39,172 nt of DNA from positions 1-39,172 of the forward strand of contig JAUICD010000033.1 in assembly GCA_030427965.1 (NCBI GenBank), in the 5' to 3' direction. This DNA is from Bdellovibrionia bacterium. Its GTDB lineage: Bacteria; Bdellovibrionota; Bdellovibrionia; Bdellovibrionales; JAUICD01. Below the pieces are notes generated by a model. The model did not search any database and was not told the DNA's origin. It saw only the letters and a list, made by a program, of their open reading frames with translations. A program made the position numbers and the translations under genes. Below, piece after piece: positions 15,818 to 23,766 of the stretch. Every line of letters begins with the position of its first letter. The stretch's first letter is position 1.

Positions 15818-17812
15818 GTGAAAAAAAAAGCAAAGAAGACGTTATTACTTGTTACAGGAATCACAACCCTTGGCTCTTGTGCCTACCTATCAAAGTCCAC
15901 ACTCGATATTCCAGAGAAAAGAAATTTCCCAGTCAATAGTAAAATCTCCCCTTGTGAAGATTTTCACAAATATACTTGTTCTGTTCTTGAAGGGGATTTC
16001 AAACTTCCATCCAATCGATCGCGCTATATCTTTGCTTTTAGCGATTCCTCTGAAAGAATCCTCAATTTCAAAAAAGAGTATTTCAAGAAGCTAAATACTC
16101 TTGAGCCAAAAGATAAAATCGAAAGTACTTTAAAAACAATATATTCCGCTTGTATGGATAAAAAATCCTCTTTTAACGATGAAAATAGTATCAAAAACAA
16201 GTTGATCTCAGATCTCTCTCAGCTCAATACAAGGACACAACTTCTTAATTACCTTTCAAGACAAATTATTTCTCCCCAAGAAGGGTTCATCCGAATTGGA
16301 GTGATCAACAATCAAGACAAACCCTCTTACAACGATCTTTTCCTTCTCCCAAATACGATGAGTCTTCCTGAAAAAACCTATTACCAAAACTCTCAGCTTC
16401 AAAAAGATTTTATTGCTCTTACATCTCTTCTTTTTCAAAAGATTGGCAAGAAAAACCCTGAGCAAATTGCAAAGAACATCTTCGCCTATGAGAAAGCCCT
16501 AGCAGATGTTTTTCCGACACCTCTTCAATTTCGAAAACTCATTACAACTCGAACTGGAATTACTAAAAAAGAGATTTTAAAAAAATACCCAAACCTCAAT
16601 CTCAAAGAGCTTCTAAAGAAAACACCAAACAGAACACATATTAGAAACTTTACGCCCTTAGCACTCGCTTACACAAATCAAATGCTTGGGGGGCTCTCAC
16701 TTGAAACCATTAAGAATATATATCTCTTTCAAAACCTAAAAGACATACTTGACGAGTCTGCTCCAGAATACATCGCTGAAAAAACCGAGTTTGAATCAAA
16801 CTATTTAGGTGGTCCAAATGAACGTCCAGATCGACAAGAAAGATGCACTCGTGTAGTTATGGACAACTTCCAAATGGAGCTCGACTTCATCCTTGTACCA
16901 AAGATGTTTCCCAATTTTCCTCGAGAAAGATTTGTCCAACTTGCAGAATCTATCCGACAGACCTTGATAAAAACCTTGAAAGAGAACAAATGGCTTTCCA
17001 GCCGAGGAAGGATTGGAGCAATAAAGAAAATTTCAAAAGCAAAACTTTATCTTGTAACACCTTTGAACGAGAAAGAATGGAATTTCAATCCTACCGGAAC
17101 ATACTCAAGAACCACCCCAATCTCAAATATTTTGCAGTTACATCATCTCAAAACTCAGAAGAAAATTTCAGAACTTGGTACTTCTATATCTGACGGCAGA
17201 TGGGAAATGGGGCCACTACGGGTGAATGCCTACTATGACCCAACTATGAATCATTTCGTTTTGCCAATTGCAATTCTTCAAGCACCATTTTTTGACACAG
17301 AAAATACAAGAGCACAAAATCTGGCTGCTATCGGAACCGTTATTGGACACGAACTTGGTCATGGCATTGATGATCAAGGGCGCAAGTACGACTATAAGGG
17401 ACAATTGCGCAGCTGGGTTTCAAAATCTGACATCAAAGAACTAAAGAAAAGAACCGACCCACTCATTTCTCAATTTAAAAAGGTGAACCACAATGGGGAG
17501 CTCACCTTAGGTGAAAACATTGGAGACCTTGTTGGACTTTCAACGTCTTTTCGTACAGCCTTTCCTAACTACAAATCTGGAACTGTTCCAAAAAAACAGC
17601 TTCAAGAATTTTTTCTTCAATATGCAAGAGTTTGGTGTGAGGTCCAAACACCAAGTATGAGAGAGAGGAGATTAAAAACTGATCCACATGCTCTTGGCTT
17701 TGCTAGAATCAATGAACAGATGAAACATCAACCTGCATTTAAAGATGCCTATTCATGTAAAGAAGAGGATCCCATGGTTTTAAACAAAAATAAGGTCATT
17801 CAAGTTTGGTAG
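15818..17812 (+). CDS. M13-family zinc metallopeptidase, lipoprotein (PepO/neprilysin-like)
   Basis: 664 residues from GTG 15818 with GAGAGG upstream. The N-terminus is a lipoprotein signal with lipobox LGSC, Cys 21. M13 hallmarks are present: CEDFHKYTC near the mature start, NAYYDPTMNHFVLPIAILQAPFF, the zinc motif HELGH (511-515), the third ligand Glu 566 in GENIGDLVGL, and the C-terminal DPHALGFARINEQMKHQPAFKDAYSCKEEDPM, corresponding to the DPH...R-N...F...F-C block that builds the substrate site. Length is normal for the family. It cleaves oligopeptides outside the cytoplasm, anchored to the membrane. It stands alone on the plus strand; the preceding cupin ends about 70 nt upstream. Confidence 0.92.
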   Translation: MKKKAKKTLLLVTGITTLGSCAYLSKSTLDIPEKRNFPVNSKISPCEDFHKYTCSVLEGDFKLPSNRSRYIFAFSDSSERILNFKKEYFKKLNTLEPKDKIESTLKTIYSACMDKKSSFNDENSIKNKLISDLSQLNTRTQLLNYLSRQIISPQEGFIRIGVINNQDKPSYNDLFLLPNTMSLPEKTYYQNSQLQKDFIALTSLLFQKIGKKNPEQIAKNIFAYEKALADVFPTPLQFRKLITTRTGITKKEILKKYPNLNLKELLKKTPNRTHIRNFTPLALAYTNQMLGGLSLETIKNIYLFQNLKDILDESAPEYIAEKTEFESNYLGGPNERPDRQERCTRVVMDNFQMELDFILVPKMFPNFPRERFVQLAESIRQTLIKTLKENKWLSSRGRIGAIKKISKAKLYLVTPLNEKEWNFNPTGTYSRTTPISNILQLHHLKTQKKISELGTSISDGRWEMGPLRVNAYYDPTMNHFVLPIAILQAPFFDTENTRAQNLAAIGTVIGHELGHGIDDQGRKYDYKGQLRSWVSKSDIKELKKRTDPLISQFKKVNHNGELTLGENIGDLVGLSTSFRTAFPNYKSGTVPKKQLQEFFLQYARVWCEVQTPSMRERRLKTDPHALGFARINEQMKHQPAFKDAYSCKEEDPMVLNKNKVIQVW

Positions 17813-17855
17813 TCCAAACCTCAGTCTCTAGCTCGTTAAAGAAACCTACAAAACC

Positions 17856-18167
17856 CTAAACGTGAACTTCCTTAGATGTTGTCGGGTTGAACCGAGAGAG
17901 CTTCCAATTTGAGATCTGTTTATTGACACTATTTGCAAGCTCCAATATGAGATCCAATTCAGATGAATTGGACATTTTGTCCCAAAACTTTCCTTGAAAG
18001 GAATTCACATTAAGAAATCCTTCAAATCCATTTCGAGTCTTCTCTACAACAATTTCAATAGATGACCCAGAAGGAGCCATTGCTTTAATGTTTTTAAGAG
18101 TGGATTGCGCAAGGTCCTTTAAATCCGAGCTTGGCTCAAAGTTTTCAAACTTAAATGATTTGTGCAA
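17856..18167 (-). CDS. Small HPF/RaiA-like protein (tentative)
   Basis: 103 residues. The pattern is a short strand, a helix (SSDLKDLAQSTLKNIKAMAP), strands (SIEIVVEKTRNGFEGFLNVNSFQGKFW) and a second helix (LDLILELANSVNKQISNWKLSRF). This resembles the beta-alpha-beta-beta-beta-alpha fold of ribosome-hibernation (HPF/YfiA) proteins, including the 'a...i..Ql..wk..r' ending. It is short and lacks the strongly basic surface typical of HPF, so a different ribosome- or RNA-associated small protein is possible. Single gene, convergent with the M13 peptidase. Confidence 0.4.
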   Translation of the reverse strand: MHKSFKFENFEPSSDLKDLAQSTLKNIKAMAPSGSSIEIVVEKTRNGFEGFLNVNSFQGKFWDKMSNSSELDLILELANSVNKQISNWKLSRFNPTTSKEVHV

Positions 18168-18327
18168 AATATCCTCCTGAACAACAAACTCAATGAATTT
18201 GCAAGGGTCAGACTAGCAAAGTTTCCCCAATTCTACAACCTTCTGCGTCGAGCATGAGTGCAATTATCTTTATGGGGGCGATAACATGGGCTAAACAGTT
18301 TAAGTAACTTTAACAATTGGAGGACTT

Positions 18328-18759
18328 ATGAAAACCACTTTTGCACTCGGAATCACCTTATTCGCACTCAACATGCCCTCCACGGTCTTTTCACAAGATG
18401 CCGCTCAAGGGGAAGTCATGTTCAAGCAGGCGTGCGCCACATGCCACTCACTGACAACAGAGCAAGGTTCTCTCTTGGGGCCAGCTCTTCATGGAGTCAC
18501 AAAACGCCCAGGCCGCACTGATGCTTGGTTAACGCAGTGGATTTCAGACCCTCAAGGAATGATTGGTAAAAAAGACCCTCTAGCTATCAAACTTCTCAAT
18601 CAGTACAACAAGGTTCCCATGACAAACATGCTTCAAGCTCTAAAGGGCGGAGATAAAACTAAAATCATGAAAGCCACCAAAGACATTCTTGCTTTCCTCA
18701 AACTCAACGATGCAAAAACACCTAAGAAGGGGAAAATGAAGCGCAAAAAGAAGGGGTGA
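18328..18759 (+). CDS. Exported class I c-type cytochrome
   Basis: 143 residues. Signal peptide (KTTFALGITLFALNMPSTVFS). One haem-attachment motif CATCH (36-40). A Met near residues 98-101 (KVPMTNML) is the likely sixth ligand. GPALHGVTKRPG and LAFLKL fit the cytochrome c fold. A Lys-rich tail (KKGKMKRKKKG) is unusual and could bind acidic lipids or partners. It is a periplasmic electron carrier; the partner is unknown. Single gene with GGAGGA 7 nt before the start. Confidence 0.88.
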   Translation: MKTTFALGITLFALNMPSTVFSQDAAQGEVMFKQACATCHSLTTEQGSLLGPALHGVTKRPGRTDAWLTQWISDPQGMIGKKDPLAIKLLNQYNKVPMTNMLQALKGGDKTKIMKATKDILAFLKLNDAKTPKKGKMKRKKKG

Positions 18760-18829
18760 AAAACTTCATCACAGAAAGATTGATAAGCTTAAGTTCATTT
18801 AGACCACTAGTGATTTGCTTAGCTATTAC

Positions 18830-19165
18830 TCATTCAAACCGATCTTTAGAATCCAAAGATCGGTTTTCTATGTAGCGAAATACAAGCCCAATGACTCCGA
18901 TATCATCTATAAACCCCAGATACGGAGTCAAATCTGGAATGGCATCAATCGGATTAATAAAATAAAGCAACGCCCCTATAACAAGAGCTTTGTCTGAGGT
19001 GCTCAACTTTCCTTTTGTTAAGTATTCATACATCGCCTCTAATTTTTCAGGAAAACGAATACTATTTTGATTCTTTTTAAAGTAACTCAAAAAGGACTTA
19101 TGAACTCTTTCTTCTGAATCAGGTTTTTGACCCTCTTTTTTTAGATTTTTAAACTTTTCAGACAT
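18830..19165 (-). CDS. DUF1232 (YkvA-like) membrane-associated protein
   Basis: 111 residues from ATG 19165; a GTG one codon upstream is an alternative. The DUF1232 signature is visible in KALVIGALLYFINPIDAIPDLTPYLGFIDDIGVIGLV, with the conserved PxDxIPD core. The rest is polar and charged. The function of the family is unknown. It overlaps the stop of the upstream CAP lipoprotein gene (TGATG), so the two are coupled. Confidence 0.85.
   Translation of the reverse strand: MSEKFKNLKKEGQKPDSEERVHKSFLSYFKKNQNSIRFPEKLEAMYEYLTKGKLSTSDKALVIGALLYFINPIDAIPDLTPYLGFIDDIGVIGLVFRYIENRSLDSKDRFE
18836..18866 (+). terminator. Convergent hairpin terminator
   Basis: 12-bp perfect stem AAACCGATCTTT (18836-18847) with AAAGATCGGTTT (18855-18866), loop 7 nt, then a short T-run. 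It serves the cytochrome gene and lies inside the last codons of the convergent DUF1232 gene. Confidence 0.7.
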
Positions 19166-19710
19166 CACTCACAACTTGCTGAGTTTTCGCAGTATTCTTC
19201 TAACTCTAAGTCTGGTGCATACTCTGTCAAACAAAGTGACCAGTAGCCACCCTCTACCCCTACACCGATTGAAACAAAGTTCGAGTTCATGATCATGGCT
19301 TTTGGCCCAGATTCTGACATCCAAGTTTTCAAAGCTTCTTCAAAGCTATCAGCTCGAACGTTGAGTTCCGTTACCCACGTCCCCAATAACGAAAATCGCG
19401 CAAGTCGGTTACGAAACCTCTCGCCTTCTCGATCACTATTTGTATCTCCTGTAGAGGCCATGTACTTTGCTTGCTCAATCGCCATCTCATGACAGCTTGA
19501 AAAATATCCAGCTAGAAACGGAATATCAAAATCTCCAGCATTCAGGCGTTCGTTGTTCAGTAGTTCAATAAAGTGACAATATTCGTTTGCACAAGAAATC
19601 ACAGGTGCGACAACACCAGGCCCTTTTGAACGCTTCAGCTCTTTGACCTCTTCTTGAGTACAACCAACGGCAAATACCAAAGAAATAAATACTATCGACA
19701 TCCGGATCAT
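19165..19710 (-). CDS. CAP-domain (SCP/PR-1-like) lipoprotein
   Basis: 181 residues. Lipoprotein signal ending in AVGC (Cys 17). The CAP-like part runs from ANEYCHFIELLNNERLNAG through SCHEMAIEQAKYMASTGDTNS and ERFRNRLARFSLLGTWVTELNVRADSFEEALKTWMSESGPKAMIMNSNFVSIGVGVEGGYWSLCLTEYA. The 'aW..S.gH...i....f...GvG...g.yw...f' pattern is recognisable. The usual first His is not evident (SCHEMA may supply it), and Gly-Pro-Lys replaces G-H, so ligand geometry may differ. A likely membrane-anchored extracytoplasmic protein. Coupled to the DUF1232 gene. Confidence 0.65.
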   Translation of the reverse strand: MIRMSIVFISLVFAVGCTQEEVKELKRSKGPGVVAPVISCANEYCHFIELLNNERLNAGDFDIPFLAGYFSSCHEMAIEQAKYMASTGDTNSDREGERFRNRLARFSLLGTWVTELNVRADSFEEALKTWMSESGPKAMIMNSNFVSIGVGVEGGYWSLCLTEYAPDLELEEYCENSASCE

Positions 19711-19810
19711 AAAAGCTTATCGGAGCCTTGGATGGCTAAGACTATTGCTTTTTGAAACTTTAGGAAAAGTGGCTAAATTTTAAACGCTAAGGAGTTAGAA
19801 CCTTCAATAC

Positions 19811-19856
19811 CTATGAAAATCACTATATCAAAAAAGAGTTAAAATGGTTTTCATAG
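19811..19856. repeat. Inverted repeat downstream of greA
   Basis: CTATGAAAA (19811-19819) pairs with TTTTCATAG (19848-19856), with a 28-nt AT-rich loop. It starts 26 nt after the greA stop codon. The long loop and missing T-tract make it a doubtful terminator. Confidence 0.35.
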
Positions 19857-19881
19857 CAACAACTGAAGTATCAACAGCACA

Positions 19882-20361
19882 CTAATCAACGAACTTAAGA
19901 CCTAGTACTTCATATTCCTTTTGAGCTTTTGCTGTTGAAAGCTCAACAACATCCCCCACTTTTTTGCCAATAATCGTTCTTGAAAGGGGTGACATGATTG
20001 AGATTCGCCCCTCTGAAACATCAGCTTCTTCTGGGCCAACAATCTGATACGTGACTTCCTTTTCAAGTTCCAGATCCATCAGTGTTACAGTTGCACCAAA
20101 AATGACCGTTTCAGAGGAAAGCCTTGATGGAATCACAATCTCAGCCCCTGCAATTCTCCCTTGGATCTCAGAAATTCGAGCCTCAATCCAACCCTGTCTT
20201 TCTTTGGCAGCATCGTAATCTGCATTTTCGCTCAAATCGCCTTGCTCACGTGCTTCTTCAATAGCACGCACAACAGCAGGTCGCTCTTCATGCAAAAGCC
20301 GCTTGAGTTCTTCGTCTAACTTCTTTTTTCCACGCACCGTAATCGGCAACTGATCGCTCAT
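19882..20361 (-). CDS. greA: Transcription elongation factor GreA
   Basis: 159 residues. GreA rescues backtracked RNA polymerase by stimulating transcript cleavage. The N-terminal coiled coil spans residues ~1-75, with the conserved acidic tip in EQGDLSENADYDAAKERQGWIEARI (the Asp-Leu-Ser-Glu-Asn-Ala-Asp-Tyr motif). The C-terminal FKBP-like domain includes VIFGATVTLMDLE, YQIVGPEEADVSEGRISIMSPL and IGKKVGDVVEL. Length is normal. Divergent from mgtE across about 115 nt. Confidence 0.97.
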   Translation of the reverse strand: MSDQLPITVRGKKKLDEELKRLLHEERPAVVRAIEEAREQGDLSENADYDAAKERQGWIEARISEIQGRIAGAEIVIPSRLSSETVIFGATVTLMDLELEKEVTYQIVGPEEADVSEGRISIMSPLSRTIIGKKVGDVVELSTAKAQKEYEVLGLKFVD

Positions 20362-20476
20362 AAAATTCGCCTTTACCTCAAAACAAAGGAGAACCTTATA
20401 TGCAAATTTCGCTCAAAATTCAATCTTTTAGAATTTCCAAGTACTTAATTCTTTATCTCTGTGATATCCATAGGTT

Positions 20477-21826
20477 ATGAACCTCAACGCAACCAATATA
20501 GCCATAATAAAGCGATTACTTGGAGGGCGAAACAGCCGCTCCCTTAAAGCTATATTGCTTAAGATCGAAGCTGCTGACCTTTCAAAACTCTTCAGCCTCT
20601 TAAATGACAGAGAGATTCGCCTCTTCGTAGATGCCCTTATGGCAGTGGATAAGGCCAGTGATGCCTTAAAAGAACTCCCCCCTCCCAATCTCATAGAAAT
20701 ATTTAAAAAAATTGATACTCAAAAACTTGTCACCCTTCTGACATACAGTCCCGAAGACGACTCAAGCTATTTTCTAAGCCTCCTTGATGAGGAAGAGGCC
20801 ATCCAAATCCTTAACCTTATAGAACCAACGCTCAGAAAGCGTCTTAACCAGCTTTTAAGCTATCCAGAAGACAGTGCTGGACGAGACATGAGTACACAGG
20901 TTTTTACCCTCTCATCATCCCTTCGAGCTCAAGATGCGATAGAGGAAGTGAGAAACCGCACTCAAGAAGAGTCCGTTTACTATATTTACTGCACCGATGA
21001 GTCAGGTCGCCTTGTCGGTGTCATCTCTCTTCGAGCTCTTGTAACAGCTCCAGCTGAAACGCCCTTATCTGAAATCATGAAGAAAGAGGTTGTAACCGTA
21101 AAACCAACAACCAACTCTCAAAAAGTGGCCGAACTTGTGAGCCACTATGATTTTGTTGCTATCCCAGTTGTAAGTGAAACAAGTGAACTTCTTGGCATCA
21201 TTACCGTTGATGATGTTCTAGATATCATACAAGAACAAGCCACTGCTGATATCTATGCAACTGCAGGTCTCCAAGAAGATGATCGAGTTTACACAAAACC
21301 AAAGCACAGCATCAAAAATCGCCTGCCATGGATGCTACTCAATCTTATGCTTGCAATACTCGTCAGTGGAGTTGTTGCACTTTTTGAAGAAACAATGAGC
21401 CAGTTGATTATCCTTGCGACACTCAACAACATTGTTGCTGGCATTGGAGGAAATACAGCCATTCAAACCCTCACGGTTGTAACTCGGGGACTTGCTACGG
21501 GGGACTTTAATTTTATCAGTTACTATAAAGCGATCTTCAAAGAAGTTAGAGTCGGCCTTACACTCGGAATTGCGACAGGGACTTGCGCTGGAATTTTGGT
21601 TTACCTCTGGAAAGGAAGTGCTGTTGTTGGTGCTGTGATTTGTGTGTCGATGATACTCAACTCTCTTGTGGCTTCCAGCATGGGCGCCATCATTCCAATT
21701 TTACTCAAACGATTCAACCGAGACCCTGCAGCCGGAAGTGGAGTCTTAGTCACAACACTGACAGATAGTTTTGGTTTTTTCTCCTTTCTAGGAATAGCTA
21801 CCTTAGCCTTGAAATACTTTACATGA
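20477..21826 (+). CDS. mgtE: Magnesium transporter MgtE
   Basis: 449 residues. MgtE is a Mg2+-gated Mg2+ channel. Order: N-terminal helical domain (~10-125, LLSYPEDSAGRDMS at its end), CBS pair (~140-260, SVYYIYCTDESGRLVGVISLRALV and IPVVSETSELLGIITVDDVLDII), then five transmembrane helices (~280-449). Pore signatures are NNIVAGIGGNTAIQTLTV and RDPAAGSGVLVTTLTDSFGFFSFLGIATL, including the conserved Asp of the Mg2+ site. The ribosome-binding site is weak. No M-box riboswitch fits in the 115-nt upstream gap. Confidence 0.95.
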   Translation: MNLNATNIAIIKRLLGGRNSRSLKAILLKIEAADLSKLFSLLNDREIRLFVDALMAVDKASDALKELPPPNLIEIFKKIDTQKLVTLLTYSPEDDSSYFLSLLDEEEAIQILNLIEPTLRKRLNQLLSYPEDSAGRDMSTQVFTLSSSLRAQDAIEEVRNRTQEESVYYIYCTDESGRLVGVISLRALVTAPAETPLSEIMKKEVVTVKPTTNSQKVAELVSHYDFVAIPVVSETSELLGIITVDDVLDIIQEQATADIYATAGLQEDDRVYTKPKHSIKNRLPWMLLNLMLAILVSGVVALFEETMSQLIILATLNNIVAGIGGNTAIQTLTVVTRGLATGDFNFISYYKAIFKEVRVGLTLGIATGTCAGILVYLWKGSAVVGAVICVSMILNSLVASSMGAIIPILLKRFNRDPAAGSGVLVTTLTDSFGFFSFLGIATLALKYFT

Positions 21827-21908
21827 CTTCTAATGAAAAGCCCCCCATAGATCCTAGACGTAAGTCGGTCATCCCATGATCCAAATTGGCCGATAAGCTT
21901 AAGACAAG

Positions 21909-22892
21909 ATGAAACAACTAGTGAAACTCATTGAGAAATCAGATCGCATTGCACTCTCCACCCATCGCCAGGCTGATGGTGACGGACTTGGCGCACAAAT
22001 TGCGCTCTATTATGCACTCAAAAAATCAGGAAAAGATGTTCGAATACTCAATGTCGACCCATCCCCTATTCGATATGATTTTTTAAAAACAAATGAGATT
22101 ATCCAAAACTACGAATCTCCACACACTCCACTTGAAAATACGGACTTGGTTCTTATCTTTGATACCAATGATCGCAGACTCCTTGCTCCTCTCTATGAAG
22201 AGTTTGAAAAAAAATGCCACAATATTGTATTTATCGATCATCACCCTCCCCTCAACACAGGTCCAAAACCAACAAAACACTCTTACATAAACACCGATGC
22301 AGCAAGCACAGGTGAAATTGTTTTTCATTTGATCAATGAACTTCAAATTGAATTGGATGCCGATATAGCGCGCGCGCTCTATGCAAGTATTGCATTTGAT
22401 ACCCAACTTTTTCGATACATCCGAGGCTCAGCAGAGTCTCATAGAATTGTTGTAGAACTCCTCAAATATGAAAAAAACCCAGCAGAAATCCATCAAAAAA
22501 TATTTGGAAATCATACAATTCAAAAAGTGACTTTTCTCTCAAAAGCATTGGGGCGAATTGAATACTTCGCTGGTGGTAAACTTGCTTTTTTAAAAGTCAA
22601 AGACAAAGACCTGCTAGATCATGCTTTAGACCTAGATGAGGCAAGAGATGTCATAGATATGATCATGAACATTGACTCTCTAGAAGCTGCTATACTTTTC
22701 AGGGAAGATGGGGTTAACTACTATAAAGTGAGCTTAAGAAGTAAGGGACAAATCAGTGTACTAGATATTGCCGAAAGCCTTGGGGGCGGAGGACACCTTC
22801 ACTCCTCGGGTGCATTTGTTCATGCTTCGTACGATGAATTAAAAGAGCGAATCGTCAATTCACTTCTTAAAGAAATCCGAAAGCTCGGCTAA
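21909..22892 (+). CDS. nrnA: DHH/DHHA1 phosphoesterase, NrnA-type (nanoRNase/pAp phosphatase)
   Basis: 327 residues. NrnA-type enzymes degrade 2-5-nt RNAs and dephosphorylate pAp. Motifs in order: STHRQADGDGLGAQ (DGDG ~23-26), LIFDTNDRR (D85), VFIDHHPP (DHH 110-112), and a C-terminal DHHA1 domain with GGGGHLHSSGAF near residue 290. INTDAASTGEIVFHL is the usual helical linker. All metal ligands are visible. Followed at 9 nt by a small BFD-like gene, so the two are probably cotranscribed. Confidence 0.9.
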   Translation: MKQLVKLIEKSDRIALSTHRQADGDGLGAQIALYYALKKSGKDVRILNVDPSPIRYDFLKTNEIIQNYESPHTPLENTDLVLIFDTNDRRLLAPLYEEFEKKCHNIVFIDHHPPLNTGPKPTKHSYINTDAASTGEIVFHLINELQIELDADIARALYASIAFDTQLFRYIRGSAESHRIVVELLKYEKNPAEIHQKIFGNHTIQKVTFLSKALGRIEYFAGGKLAFLKVKDKDLLDHALDLDEARDVIDMIMNIDSLEAAILFREDGVNYYKVSLRSKGQISVLDIAESLGGGGHLHSSGAFVHASYDELKERIVNSLLKEIRKLG

Positions 22893-22901
22893 GAGGTTAA
22901 T

Positions 22902-23156
22902 TTGGGTCAAAAAAAAAGTGAAGTCATTTGTTTCTGTAACAATATCTCACGAGAAGAGATTGAATCCGCAATTCAAAATGGCGCTGACACTCTCAATAAA
23001 ATTTTTGACCGAACAACTGCTGGAGTTGGAGCTTGTGGTGGATCTTGCAGAAGAAAACTTCAACCCATGCTTGAGCATTACTTGAAAACTGGAAAATTTC
23101 CTGAAAAAATTGTCGCCTCTGGTGGCAAAAGACGAAAGAAACCTCGAACAGGCTAA
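22902..23156 (+). CDS. BFD-like [2Fe-2S] small protein (CxC...CxxxC)
   Basis: 84 residues from TTG 22902 (GGGTCAA...), with AGAGG upstream. The BFD-type motif is CFCNNISREEIESAIQNGADTLNKIFDRTTAGVGACGGSCRRKL: CxC near residues 11-13 and CGGSC near residue 49. The spacing in the second pair is CxxxC rather than the usual CxxC, because of one extra residue (GACGGSC). A basic tail follows (GGKRRKKPRTG). BFD proteins transfer electrons to bacterioferritin or reductases; the partner is unknown. Confidence 0.8.
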   Translation: MGQKKSEVICFCNNISREEIESAIQNGADTLNKIFDRTTAGVGACGGSCRRKLQPMLEHYLKTGKFPEKIVASGGKRRKKPRTG

Positions 23157-23213
23157 GCCAACCATACACTCATTTACCTAAATATCAAAAAGAGATTCAA
23201 CTTAGAGATCAAC

Positions 23214-23230
23214 AGGCGCCCTAAGCGCCT
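23214..23230 (+). terminator. Short GC-rich hairpin between convergent BFD genes
   Basis: AGGCGC (23214-23219), loop CCTAA, GCGCCT (23225-23230), then TTTCC. Six base pairs and a short T-run, overlapping the stop of the convergent gene. Weak but well placed. Confidence 0.4.
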
Positions 23231-23592
23231 TTCCTATATTTGATAATTTCCTCTGTAATTGGACGACACGTTCCACACCCTGTGCCAGCTGTGGTTTTTC
23301 TTGCCACCTCTTCCACATGATCTGTGCCAAGCTTTACAATTCGATCCACAACTTCTGTTGGAACCATACGACAGTGGCAGAGCTCTTCCTCTTTATACGG
23401 AAAATCCCATTTGTTCTGAGCCTTTAAAATCACTTCTCTCAGCAAGACTTCACCGTGACCATTTCCCTTAGGAAGCACCCATTCACTTGGTTTTCCCCTC
23501 AATTGAGATTTGTATTTCCTAATAACATCATACACAGAACGACAACCCGTCCCCTTGAGCGTAAATGCTTCATCCACTTTTGATAGCTCCAT
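23221..23592 (-). CDS. Exact-CxxC BFD-like [2Fe-2S] protein with N-terminal extension
   Basis: 123 residues. The C-terminal half carries a standard BFD motif (CHCRMVPTEVVDRIVKLGTDHVEEVARKTTAGTGCGTCRPI), with CxC and CGTC separated normally. The first ~70 residues (KGTGCRSVYDVIRKYKSQLRGKPSEWVLPKGNGHGEVLLREVILKAQNKWDFPYKEEEL) are an extra domain with one Cys and one His. I do not recognise it. It is convergent with another BFD-like gene of different spacing. Likely cytosolic electron transfer or a nitrite-reductase-like accessory role; this is inferred. Confidence 0.75.
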   Translation of the reverse strand: MELSKVDEAFTLKGTGCRSVYDVIRKYKSQLRGKPSEWVLPKGNGHGEVLLREVILKAQNKWDFPYKEEELCHCRMVPTEVVDRIVKLGTDHVEEVARKTTAGTGCGTCRPITEEIIKYRKGA

Positions 23593-23766
23593 CCAATCTT
23601 GTGGTGATATTTCGGCTCGATATTTCAGAAAACTCTCCCTATTTCAATGCGTCATGCTTCAAAGACTTCACATATATCAGAGTCTTAGCTATAGACTTCG
23701 TATCGGAGTAAATGCTTTACTTCATTAGAAATGAATCGCGAACCAACTTGCTAGGGAGATATCTCA

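Noticed and set aside
20362..20476. M-box riboswitch before mgtE
   Set aside because: The gap is only 115 nt, shared with the greA promoter, and none of the expected conserved helices were seen.
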